In this document: positions 33,303 through 44,483 of the stretch, piece after piece
Layout: each line of letters begins with the position of its first letter
Numbering within the stretch: the stretch's first letter is position 1
Assembly: GCA_032622095.1 (NCBI GenBank)
Contig: CP136066.1
Location: forward strand, 7,713,784 to 7,777,783
DNA from: Siphonodentalium dalli
Lineage: Eukaryota; Mollusca; Scaphopoda; Gadilida; Siphonodentaliidae
Length of the DNA stretch: 64,000 nucleotides
Reading direction: 5' to 3'
The notes under the pieces: model-generated
What the model saw: only the letters and a program-made list of their open reading frames with translations
Told to the model about the DNA's origin: nothing
Databases searched by the model: none
Program-made: the position numbers and the translations under genes

Positions 33303-36102
33303 TCTATATCTATATTTGCGAATGTCTGTCTGTCTGTCTGTCTGTGTTCTATAGAAATTCACAGGGGACCATCTATATGATGCCAAAGGGGTACACTAGG
33401 AGTAGCTTTTACGAGAAAGATAATGGTCGGGGTTAGAATTTTCTAAAGTGACGCCGTTGTTGTCAGGGGGCAGAAAAGGGGAGGGGCAGAAACAAAATAT
33501 GTCGCCGATTGCCACCAAACTTATATATAATCATCCCCATAATATGAGGAATCTAATGGCGTGGTTTAAATATGGCAAAAGTCGCGCCGTTCGCGTCAGG
33601 GGTGCCCGGAAGGGGGGGGGCAGATTGTTTTTCTGTCGCCGATTGCCACGAAACATACATATAATCATCCCCATGATATGATTAATCCAACGGTGTGGTT
33701 TAGATATGTCAAAAGTGGCGTCGTTTGAGTCAGGGATGAACGGAAGGGGAGAGGGGCACCAAAATTGATAACACGAATTTTAGCGCCGATTTCCACCAAA
33801 TTGATATATATTCTTCTTCATGATACAAGGAATCTAATTGTGCGATTTAACAACGCCAAATTGTTGTTTTTGGATGAGAGATTGGGAGGGGGTGGGCACT
33901 ATATTTGATAATAAGTCGCCGATTGCCATCACACTTATACAAAATCATCCCCATGGTATGAGGAGTCTAATGGTGTGGCTTTTATCTGTCAAATGTGGCC
34001 TCATTCGAGTCAGGGTTGCATTGAAAGGGACAGGGGCACCAAAATTGATGCACAATTTTTTTAGCGCCAATTTCCACCAAATTGATACACGTTCTTATCC
34101 ATGGTACGATGAATCTAATCGTGATTTAAAGACGCCATAGTGGTGCTGTTTGGGTGAGAGATGGAGAGGGGAGGGATTGGCACCAAATTTGATAAAAAAA
34201 ATTGTTTAGTTGCCGATTATCACCAAACTTATAAACAACCATCTCCATAATAGCAGGAGTGTAATCGTGTGGTTTAAGGATGTCACAACTGGGGCCATTC
34301 GAGTCATTGGTGTATATAGATGAGAGAGACACAAACAATTATATATATATGTTTAGTGCCGATTTCCACCAGATTGATACATAATCTTATCGTGTGGTTT
34401 AGATACACCAAATTGGTACCCTATGGGTGAGAGATATGGGGACCTTAAATTTGATACGAATTTGTATACTCGCCAATTTTCACCAATTTCATATATATGC
34501 ATCTCTAATCTCTAATGAGTCTTGTGTGTGCAGCTTGAGTCCGAAAAAGGGACGGGAGGGTAACCAAAACTGATACAAAATATTGTTAGTACCAATTACC
34601 ATCAAATTCAGACACGTTCTTCTCAAATGATACAAGAAATAAAATCGTGTTGTCTGTCTGTCTTTTTGTCTGTCTGTGTGCGTTCTATATATAACTTCAC
34701 GCGGTACAATCGAGATGGCACCAAGGCGTTCTAAGAGGGGTAACTTTTTACAAGGAAGATAATGGTGCGGGTTAAAATTTTCTAAAATGACGCTGTTGGT
34801 GGTTGGGGAAATTTAAAAAATATTGTGAAATAGTTTTGTCGCTGATTTCCACCAAACGAATACATAATCACCTCGCAATATGGCGTTGTTCGAGTCAGCG
34901 TTGCATCAACAATTGATTTAATAAACCAAATTCCACCAAATTCATACACGTTTTTCTCTAATGATATACCATGAATTAAATCACATGTGGTGTCGTTTGC
35001 GTCACGTATGGCGAGCGGATATGCACTATCATTGATAAGATTGCTATTCGCCGATATCCACATATAAGTTATATACAGTCACCAGGCCATCTCCATTTTA
35101 AGTAGTTGGGCGTTCACATTTCACAATCCCGACATATGGTGACCCACATAAGTCACTTGAACAATTATATCTTCTTAACAGTCATATTTATATGGGAATG
35201 GCAATCAAGGCATTCACACAATGAGCTAGCAAAAAGAGATAAATAGAAGAAGCATTAAACGTATATTTATCATTCTATTGAAGAGATACATATATTCGTG
35301 CAAACTGAGAGACCTCGAACCGTCAGAGGATTGCATATATATAATAACAAAATTTAGTCTGTTCCATTCAATACAGTTTCCACAAAAAGTTACAATTTGT
35401 CGAGAGATATGGAAGGCCTGTTCAAAAATAGTGGTCACAGTGTGCAGTCAAATATAGTTTCTTCTGATATACAAGAAAATGCAGTTAGTAGCACAAGACT
35501 TTTCAGGATCCTACCAATACTGACATCTGACAAGGGTTTTAGAACAGACTCATCGACCGACATAAACAACTCAAAATCTCGCTCTGTGCCTGCCACATGT
35601 AGCTGATATATTTGCACAACAACATTTCGTTTAAACTAAGAATATTTAGCCAATATATAGCACCATTAACAGAGGAGCACCTGAAATTTCTTTGAAACAT
35701 CTGTATCTTCATGGAGATATGATAAGCAGGTGTCCTCGAGATCTTAGTCCAACCCACTAGATTGATTGATACATCTCAATATGTAAAACCCAATTATCAT
35801 ATTTTATCGAACTAATGTGTTTATGATGTTCATGTATCATATTATAACGTCTAATGTATACGCAGTTGTAAATAAATAAATACTTCATTATTGGTGGAAC
35901 GGATTAATCGCGATAAACAGAATGACAATTGACAAGGTGAGCCACTACTTATATTCCATGACTGTAATAATTATGTTTTGTGATGCTATTTGAATATACA
36001 ATTTATGAGAAAACGTATAACACTTTAAGCAAGAGCATTCTCTATTCCCAACAAATATCCACAGCATACATTAACTTGGGCAACGCCGGGTAACCCTGCT
36101 AG
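33303..36102 (+). mobile_element. Complete family-2 Helitron-like unit
   Basis: 2.8 kb from TCTATATCTATATTTGCG to the 3' CTAG. The 3' end has GGC-AAC-GCC before GGGTAACCCTGCTAG, a weak hairpin at the usual place. The first 1.77 kb is a run of degenerate ~150-bp units, each with CACCAAA, AATCATC, GAGTCTAATGG-like and GAGTCAGGG blocks. The last 1.03 kb is unique to the family. Small frames in it are not conserved in the diverged copy at 7789-10301, so no gene is called. Confidence 0.75.
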
Positions 36103-36141
36103 TATATATATATACGGAAGTCTCAAAATATATAGTATAGA

Positions 36142-36913
36142 CTAGCAGGTTAGCCCGCCACCGGCGGCGTTTGTCCGAAACATGACATTTTTAAAATTAT
36201 TTCGTTGGTTACAAACATGACATTTTTAAAACTATTTTGTTTTTATTTATTTATTTATTTATTTTTTTTTAATATTAATTTAATGTTTTTTAAATTGAAT
36301 ATATTTTTTTTCTGAATTTTTAAAAACTTTTTTATTTTAAATTGTTTTAATTAATTTTTTTGTTTCTGGCGGAAAAAATTACCCGATAAAATCCCCCCTT
36401 CCTAGGAACGACAGACAACGCATTCTTTGTTTTTTTCTTTTTAACCTGCCCGTACCCGTCCTAATGTCGTGAAATATCTCTGCATAATATTTCCAGCGAT
36501 AACATTGCATTGAATTGAAAACAAACATTTCCCGTCGTGAAAATCTCTCTCCGATAACATTGCATTGAATTGAAAACAAACGCTTCCCGTCGGGAAATCT
36601 CTCTGCATAATATTTCGAGTCTGTCGTACCCGTCCTAATGTCGTGAAATCTCTCTGCATAATATTTCGACAGATAACATTGCATTGAATTGAAAAAAACG
36701 ACGCTCTTTATATAGACACGGCGGAAACGAACGCTCTTTATATATCAACGCTATTAACCCCGAAGTGCCGATTGCGGTGATTTTGATGATTGGGAAGGGA
36801 GAAACGGTGCTCTGAGGTTCTCCAAAACGCGACCACGGTGGTGTCCGTGGGATTTTACACTTATATACGAAATTTGAGCTCGATCCATCAACGTGTTTTC
36901 GATTCTATGAAGT

Positions 36914-36950
<37 letters not shown>

Positions 36951-36975
36951 GAAGTCTCAAAATATATAGTATAGA
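36142..36975 (-). mobile_element. Family-1 Helitron, tandem copy G
   Basis: CTAG at 36142 with hairpin CCGCC-ACC-GGCGG; the 5' end at 36975 follows a (TA)n tract. The inside has several direct repeats around GCATAATATTTCGAG and AACATTGCATTGAATTG. Confidence 0.8.
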
Positions 36976-38499
36976 TAGCAGTTTATCCCGCCACCGGCGG
37001 CGTTTGTCCGAAACATGACATTTTTTTAATTTTTGTTTTTTTATTTATTTATATATATTTTTTTTTAATATTATGGTTTTTTTTAGTTTTTAATATTAAT
37101 TTAATGTTTTTTAATATATTTATTTAATTATTAATTTTATTTAATCTTTTTTTTATAATTTAATTGTTTAACGACAGACAACGCATTCTTTGTTTTTCAA
37201 TGAGTTAATTCATGGTACCCGTTCTAAACTTCCCCGTTATTTAATCTGTCCGTGGCCATTGAGATGAAATCCCCCCTTCCTAGGAACGACAGACAACGCA
37301 TTCTTTGTTTTCCTTCTTTTTTTAACCTGCCCGTACCCGTCCTAATGTCATGAAATCTCTCTGCATAATATTTCGAGCGATAACATTGCATTGCATTGAA
37401 AACAAACGCTTCCCGTCGTTAAATCTCTCTGCGATAACATTGCATTGAATTGAAAACAAACACTTCCCGTCGTGAAATCTCTCGGCATATTATTTCGAGT
37501 CTGCCGTACCCGTCCTAATGTCATAATATTTCGAGCGATAACATTGCATTGAATTGAAAACAAACGCTTTCCGTCGTGAAATCTCTCTGCATAATATTTC
37601 GAGCGACTCCCGTCATACAGATAAGTAGATAGCGAAAACGACGCTCTTTATATAGACACTGCGGAAAACGAACGCTCTTTATATATCAACGCTATTAACA
37701 CCGAAGTGCCGATTGCGGTAATTTTGATGATTGGGAATGGAGAAACGGTGCTCTGAGCTTCTCCAAAACGTGACCACGGCGGTGTCCGTGGGATTTTACA
37801 CTTATATACGAAATTTGAGCTCGATGGGTGCAGTCGTTTTCGATTCTATAAAGTACACACACATATAGAATTATTGGACGTTTTGTAATAGCTTTTAACA
37901 GTGCTGCGTGGACCAGTCTCAAATTTTCCTTGTTATAGGAGTACATCATCAAAACGCTATATGAATATAACATTCATGTAGTGGTGTTATTTTTATTGAG
38001 GGTTACAGCGCTGCGACCGAATAGTTTGAATGTGCGTTTCTTAAGTAAAATAGATACTTGGCAGACTGACAATACCCTTCTCCGGACATCTATGTTAATC
38101 CTTCCAACTCTAACTGAATTACTTTGGAATGGTTTATTATTCACCGGGAGGGGTTATCATGACAAATAAGCAGACAACACATAATACAAATGCAGAAGGG
38201 GTCCTATTTGATGGAGGGAAATGTTCAGGTAATGAGTTCAACAAGGTTTTTGAACTAATTATCTGAACATTTCCTAAGGGATAATACTCGTCAGTGAGCA
38301 TTTAATAAAGAAAGAGTTAAATCCTCTAAAAACTCCCATGGTAAAACATACATCCGTACAGGATTCCACGTGGTTATGGTGGCTTGAATGGTGTGGTTGG
38401 TGTCACAGTGTCAGCATTGTTAGTGCGTTTCTGGTATTATGAACAAAACTGTTATAAATTGATTATCTATCTATCTATACTATATATTTTGAGACTTCC

Positions 38500-38549
<50 letters not shown>

Positions 38550-38575
38550 GGAAGTCTCAAAATATATAGTATAGA
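36976..38575 (-). mobile_element. Family-1 Helitron, tandem copy H, 5' part rearranged
   Basis: The 3' end is slightly mutated (TAGCAGTTTATCCCGCCACC; the C of CTAG is lost). The body runs to 37866, where the CA/TA tract is broken by the inverted duplication described at 37867-40200. The 5' terminus TCTATACTATATATTTTGAG is found at 38575 on the far side of the (TA)24 tract. This is the outermost 5' copy of the array. Confidence 0.7.
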
Positions 38576-40200
38576 TAGATAGATAATGAATACCAAAATA
38601 GTGTTTCTCGAGGAGGAATAGTCCACGAACCGCATGCGAGTGGACTATTCCTCCTCTCGGAAAACTATTTTCTCATAGTCAACTCCAAGCCATACATTAT
38701 ATAATACTACATGCATATATGGGGTGGCAAAAGTGATTATGGTTTTTCGGAAAATCGGATTATGCCACCCCAATTGAGACCCTATGTGAAGTTTTCTAGA
38801 ATTTTGCATTTGGTTGGTTCGTGTGACTGTGTTGTTTATCATTAACGTTACTTTACTAATCATACATGGGGTGGCAACACCCCCGTCGACGAAGGTTAAT
38901 TTGTTCACCAGTTTGGAAATAATAAACACAATCAAGGCATATGCGGTATGAGGTGCGACATTCGACCCGGGGGAGGGGTGCAAATTGAGTTAAGCGTTCT
39001 TGGCAGTTTGGTTCAAGGGGTGAAGTTAGAAATTACACATGGACATCCTCAGTCAATGGAAGCCCTCTATGGATACGTCACAATCCACATCCATCTAATG
39101 CTTCAGCGGTTCTGACAACCGTCTAAAACGGAAATACGAAGTCAATTGTTGAAACAGACGATACTAATGGTAGATCGAGCACGTGAACGGTTACGGTCGT
39201 ATCACTGGATACCAATGACCACCAATCAAGGTAAACATATATCAACAACAGTTACGGCCTCCGTCGCATATTTTCCTGTAGTATGTTTCCATTGGTCAAG
39301 CAACTAATATTGTCTTACCCGTCATGCGAACGTGCCATAATTGTCGCTCGAAGCCGTCGTGGACGTCTGAAACGCCGTTCGATTGCGGCATAAGGGGAGT
39401 AACTCAAAACCGTGAGTGGATTGACACAATCGTTATGGGTTACAACGGAGTTGTCTTCCATAGTCTCAGTTCAAACGTTTTAAAGTATATTGTTTTGAGT
39501 GTAACGCTCAGATACTGAAATTTATTGAAATCGAAAAGACTGACACTTGGGGTAAATTTATAGGCAATCACTTCAATAACACCGTGCATTGAATCTGCAT
39601 TTATAACAGTTTGTTCATAATACCAGAAACGCACTAACAATGCTGACACTGTGACACCAACCACACCATTCAAGCCACCATAACCACGTGGAATCCTGTA
39701 CGGATGTATGTTTTACCATGGGAGTTTTTAGAGGATTTAACTCTTTCTTTATTAAATGCTCACTGACGAGTATTATCCCTTAGGAAATGTTCAGACAATT
39801 AGTTCAAAAACCTTGTTGAACTCATTACCTGAACATTTCCCTCCAACAAATAGGACCCCTTCTGCATTTGTATTATGTGTCGTCTGCTTATTTGTCATGA
39901 TAACCCTTCCCGGTGAATAATAAACCATTCCAAATTAATTCAGTTAGAGTTGGAAGGATTAATAAAGATATCCGGAGAAGGGTATGGTCAGTCTGCCAAG
40001 TATCTATTTTATTTAAGAAACGCACATTCAAACTATTCGGTCGCAGCGCTGTATCCCTCAATAAAACTAACACCACTACATGAATGTTATATTCATATAG
40101 CGTTTTGATGATGTACTCCTATAACAAGGCAAATTTGAGACTGGTCCACGCAGCACTGTTAAAAGCTATTACAAAACGTCCAATAATTCTGCCGACCAAT
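37867..40200. repeat. Large inverted duplication centred in a (TA)24 tract
   Basis: 37867-38459 is the inverse of 39599-40200 (about 96% over a 310-bp stretch compared by eye). 38462-38587 is itself a perfect 126-bp palindrome: 39-bp arms around (TA)24, built from two head-to-head Helitron 5' ends. The whole is a long palindrome with its axis near 38524. About 1.01 kb (38588-39598) is present only on the right side. Frames at + 37981-38169 and - 39888-40076 are the same sequence in the two arms and are not supported as genes. Confidence 0.85.
38610..38656. repeat. Perfect 17-bp hairpin
   Basis: GAGGAGGAATAGTCCAC, 13-nt loop, then its reverse complement. The flanks (AATAGTGTTTCTC and CGGAAAACTATT) extend the pairing imperfectly. 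It lies just inside the 1.01-kb segment that interrupts the right arm of the palindrome. Its function is unknown. Confidence 0.8.
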
Positions 40201-41238
40201 CTTAGTGATAATATGTCAACAATTGGTGACGTTGTGTTCGTGTTACGGTCTGTTTCATTGATATATGTGACGGGTGACCTACATGTTATTGGCAGCTGAC
40301 CAATCGTCGAACAGAATATAATGATGATTCGAACCGTATCTCTACCATTGCGACCTCTGTCCTCTGGCTTATCGAACAGTAAAGATGACTAAACACATAA
40401 CTTAACATGCAAATGCATTTATTTTATCATATTGTCATGTTGTCATTGCACTTAATAAGTGTATGTATGTAGGGTGTGTAGTTATTATGTTTTCATCACA
40501 CATTAGAATATTATGTTGGGTGTTTTTGCTGACTTATCAGTTCTTTTTCGCCTCACTTTAATTAGAATATGTGAGACACTGGACTATTATCGTGTATGTT
40601 TAAGGATATTGTTCACAAACTTGTCTTCAACAGGCGACTCATAAAATTAGTCATTTATCACATAATTAGCCCCTAAACCCGGCCTCATATTTTAGTAAAG
40701 CACACGTGTATTGTCGGCACACGCTGTGATTTGAGAGCTTAGCGCAATGGTATCGATCAGAGTTAATATTATGTTAATTATAATATAGTTATGATATTTA
40801 ATTTGACAGTGGTGGGTTGTTTAGAGTTGGCACTGATATAAACATAGATGATAAGGGTGGTTGAACAATGTTGTCAACATGAAAAGACACATTTAAAATT
40901 GAACAATATTTGTTCTTGAAAGTGGCTTTACTTCCACTTTGGTTGTGATAAGGAAATCAATATTAATGTTGTTTAACCCTCGCCGTTTCGAGATCATTTT
41001 CCTTGCTAAAATGTGATTATGTGATAAAATTGATATCAAATTCGTCGCAATTCTATACGATATGTATTAACCTCGTCCTCGGCTCGAATCGAATTTAGAG
41101 CACGCAGTAAATACATTTCGTATATAATTGCGACTAATTAGAGATCCTCTTTATAGCTGCAAGTGTTAAATTGTTAACTTGGAATATAACCCACATATTT
41201 TATCCTTCTACATTAGACAACAGTCAGTTGGGTTCTCT
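40201..41238. other. No recognised feature
   Basis: AT-rich, without clear repeats or coding frames. It lies directly downstream of the stop codon of the lectin/PAN gene, so its right-hand part may hold that gene's 3' untranslated region; I did not identify a decisive polyadenylation site. Confidence 0.4.
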
Positions 41239-41486
41239 TCACAGTGGTTGAAGCTTTATCAGTCGATATGTTCTCCCTGTGGTTGTCGCACTGAGCTGGG
41301 CGCCGGTTGTGAGGCCATACTTGTAGCATCTGTTTGACATGACCATGCATCCGATGCATTTGGCGTCCCTCATGCAGATTGCTGTGCAGTCATCTTCCAA
41401 GAATATGTTTGCAATCGTCTCCAAGTATCTCAGATCAGCTCGGGTTTGAACAGCTGAAAATGCCTCCTCGGCGAGCAAGAGGTATT
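41239..41486 (-). CDS. Last exon of a C-type lectin / PAN-domain protein
   Basis: The acceptor TTTATTTATTTCAG lies directly above 41486. The exon encodes YLLLAEEAFSAVQTRADLRY, then a Cys-rich PAN/Apple-like core: DDCTAICMRDAKCIGCMVMS and NRCYKYG, that is C-x3-C-x6-C-x2-C-x6-C. It ends RLIKLQPL and a stop at 41239. The exon starts with two bases that complete the codon left open by the donor of the lectin exon at 44484, so the two join in frame. PAN domains bind proteins or sugars in secreted and surface proteins. CTLD plus PAN combinations are common in molluscs, which makes a secreted or surface recognition protein likely; this is inference. Confidence 0.7.
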
Positions 41487-41689
41487 CTGAAATAAATAAA
41501 TCCACATTTTATAAACTACTTTGGGAGTGGGTTTGAGAATGCTAATGAATTTACGTGCAATTTATTACATTGTGTAGGATGATTGGGTGTAATGATTGTG
41601 TCACAACACGCGGCGTCACATTATAACAATGTGATGGTGCAGCATTACGGATCATGTGCCAGTGCATTATCATATATATGGGAGTCTAA

Positions 41690-41905
41690 TTGACGAGTAG
41701 TTATCCCACAAAAACAGAAATGTTCACATAATAATTTCCATAAATGACCACAGGTCGTTTGTTGAACTTACTGTCTGAACATTCCCGCCAATAAATAGGA
41801 CGCCTTCTGAACTTGAACTATCTGTCCTTTGCTTAATGTTTATGAAAACTACTCCGAAATGAATAACGAATCATTCCAATATATACATTTATAACTGAGT
41901 TGGAG
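41690..41905. repeat. Diverged copy of the repeat found in the 37867-40200 palindrome arms
   Basis: It shares, with many changes, the blocks TTATCCC, AATGTTCA, TGAACATT, AATAGGACNCCTTCTG and the TTATGNNAACNCTTCC region with 39770-39940, in the same orientation. This shows that the arm sequence belongs to a dispersed family and is not unique to the palindrome. Confidence 0.6.
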
Positions 41906-42621
41906 AATCAAACATTACTATCAATTACGTGAACGTCACATAATAATAAAACTCAAGCCATACTACCTTTTGTATGTAATAAGCCATTATGCCAAAGGAG
42001 ATGTTGGTCTAAATATTCAAGGCAGAGTGGACGAACAACACATCGGCAGCGTGTTTGTACAGGCGGAACACAGACCAGAATAAGGAGTACACTGGTAACC
42101 AAAATGAGATCCTTCGGTTATACGTGGTCAACAACGAAGTTTAGGACAGTACAACGGCCGAATATTTTGTTATTAGGTTAATATTTAAAAACGTGATAAA
42201 ACTATAAGGAAAGCATACACACACTATCAATAATAGTTGAGTATATTTGGTACGGCATGCCATCATTATCACGATGTATCAACATGTTTTAAAATTTATA
42301 GTTAAGTGTCATATGATGGTCGTATATGGTGAACCGGGTTACCTACTTCACGCAGTAATGTGGTTATCGTAATATATACATAACTGTTGTTAAATGCTCA
42401 GATCGAGAATCAAAGCATGAGTTGGTGAAAACAAACACGGATAACAAATGACACGTCCCATTGCATTTCCCCACATTCTGGAGGTGAACACAGCATCTGT
42501 TACACGAAAATGTATATAAAGATATGTTCAAGTCTTCGTACTCTCCCATACCCATGTTACAATGAGGATCTACCTCAATAAATTTAATGTGTATAATTGA
42601 ATACTGGTGTGCGTCAATATG

Positions 42622-43674
42622 CATAATGTATATATGGATAGGGTGATATAGTATAATGTATATATGGATAGGGTGATATAGTATAATGTATATATGGATA
42701 GGGTGATATAGTATAATGTATATATGGATAGGGTGATATAGTATAATGTATATATGGATAGGGTGATATAGTATAATGTATATATGGATAGGGTGATATA
42801 GTATAATGTATATATGGATAGGGTGATATAGTATTATGTATATATGAATAGGGTGATATAGTATTATGTATATATGGATAGGGTGATATAGTATTATGTA
42901 TATATGGGTAGGGTGATATAGTATTATGTATATATGTATAGGGTGATATAGTATAATGTATATATGGATAGGGTGATATATTATAATGTATATATGGATA
43001 GGGTGATATAGTATAATGTATATATGGATAGGGTGATATAGTATAATGTATATATGGATAGGATGATATAGTATAATGTATATATGGATAGGGTGATATA
43101 GTATTATGTATATATGGATAGAGTGATATAGTATAATGTATATATGGATAGGGTGATATAGTATAATGTATATATGGATAGGGTGATATAATATAATGTA
43201 TATATGGATAGGGTGATATAGTATAATGTATATATGGATAGGGTGATATAGTATGATGTATATATGGATATGGTGATATAGTATAATGTATATATGGATA
43301 GGGTGATACAGAATAATGTATATATGGATAGGGTGATATAGTATAATGTATATATGGATAGGGTGATATAGTATAATGTATATATGGATAGGGTGATATA
43401 GTATAATGTATATATGGATAGGGTGATATAGTATAATGTATATATGGATAGGGTGATACAGTATAATGTATATATGGATAGGGAGATATAGTATAATGTA
43501 TATATGGATAGGGTGATATAGTATAATGTATATATGGATAGGGTGATACAGTATGATGTATATATGGATAGGGTGATATAGTATGATGTATATATGGATA
43601 GGGTGATACAGTATAATGTATATATGGATAGGGTGATATAGTATAATGTATATATGGATAGGGTGATATAGTAT
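42622..43674. repeat. 30-bp minisatellite, about 35 copies
   Basis: The unit ATAATGTATATATGGATAGG plus GTGATATAGT repeats every 30 bp with few substitutions (mainly TATTATG for TATAATG, and GATACA for GATATA). As 30 is a multiple of 3, the minus strand stays open and gives a 443-codon frame of IILYHPIHIY repeats. That frame lies in the intron of a minus-strand gene and is not called as a protein. Confidence 0.95.
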
Positions 43675-43782
43675 CTTGTAATTAGTCATACACATAACGA
43701 ATACAATTAAACAGTATATATCATTTAACCTTATATGTGTACATGGACGATATGATGAAGTCCATGCAAACTAACAATGGCT

Positions 43783-44290
43783 GCGGACACACGTACCACA
43801 GTAGCGATGGCATAGTATGTGTGACAATTAATTATGGTAGAGTTTGGTGACAATTGGTCAACATAATTGATATGTCATAGGGAGTCGTGTCGCGCGCCGC
43901 ATATTCACACAGTGAGTCGACTGACCAATTAACCCATCGAGTTTCACCAAGGTTGATCTCTACTCATTACGTTTAGCCACATTGTATTCTCTACAATACA
44001 TAAAATTGCACGACCGATCGTCCAGAATTGTCTAGTGTGTTAGCATTAAAAATATAACATTGCGTGTTGAGTAACGATCAACAGCGACAAGACATTCGGT
44101 TTGATAAATCATTGAGATGTCGATCTCGACGCTGATAGAGCTTGGAAAAGACTCATTGTGTGAATGTGCGGCGGGCGACATGTCTCGCTATGGTACAGGA
44201 ATATGACGACCAATTGTCACCAAAATTGCACCATAATTAATTGTCACACCTACTATGCCATCGCTACTGTGATACGTGTGTCCGCAGCCA
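43783..44290. repeat. Foldback element in the intron (arms about 138 bp)
   Basis: GGCTGCGGACACACGTACCA near 43783 is mirrored by the inverse ending near 44290. The similarity continues through GACAATTAATTATGGT to the region CGCCGCATATTCACACA near 43895-43915, mirrored at 44155-44180. The arms are roughly 85-90% alike and the loop is about 235 bp. No target duplication was established. Confidence 0.7.
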
Positions 44291-44483
44291 ATCTCCTATA
44301 TATTTTATTTACCGCGACAATTATTACGTTATATTGTATTGGGTTATATAAGATAACTCTAAGACCTAATTGCAAATTAAAAAAAAAAAATTGCCTGCAT
44401 GTTAAGCTCAACATTCAAATAGGATTTTATTTTTACTAATTTCATGTCAAATCGAACAGAGCATCTTTAACGTATTTACGTAC

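Larger units (their letters stand above)
30485..36102 (+). mobile_element. Family-2 Helitron-like tandem dimer, inserted at A^T in a (TA)n tract
   Basis: The dimer begins TCTATATCTATATTTGCG after an A and ends GGGTAACCCTGCTAG before a T. Both ends lie in the (TA)n tract of Helitron copy F, as expected for Helitron insertion between A and T. Two units are present: A1 (30485-32275) plus B' (32276-33302), then A2 (33303-35070) plus B (35071-36102). A1 and A2 look about 98% identical. B' is the inverse of B. The A modules hold TCTG repeats and a series of degenerate ~150-bp units. No Rep/Hel gene is seen. Confidence 0.75.
25860..36141 (-). mobile_element. Family-1 Helitron, tandem copy F, split by two nested insertions
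   Basis: The family-1 sequence is in three parts, 25860-26361, 30077-30484 and 36103-36141, which join into one normal copy. The first break holds the TIR element 26362-30076. The second break, inside the copy's (TA)n tract, holds the family-2 Helitron dimer 30485-36102. The CTAG end and the TC end both abut neighbours exactly. Confidence 0.8.
41487..44483 (-). other. Intron between the lectin and PAN exons
   Basis: The donor GCAA/GTACGT lies at 44484/44483 and the acceptor TTTATTTATTTCAG at 41487. Both join codons in the same phase. The intron holds a dispersed repeat (41690-41905), a 30-bp minisatellite (42622-43674) and a foldback (43783-44290). Confidence 0.6.

Noticed and set aside
35226-35757. 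Captured host exon in the 3' module of the family-2 Helitron
   Set aside because: The 60-72-codon frames here are not conserved in the diverged copy at 7789-10301 and match nothing I recognise.
36379-37563. Frames of 71-101 codons in Helitron copies G and H
   Set aside because: They arise from short direct repeats (GCATAATATTTCGAG units) and repeat the same peptides in shifted order.
42364-43695. 443-codon minus-strand frame of IILYHPIHIY repeats as a structural protein gene
   Set aside because: It is the translation of a 30-bp minisatellite inside an intron; 30 is a multiple of 3, so an open frame is expected. No start context, signal or flanking coding sequence supports it.
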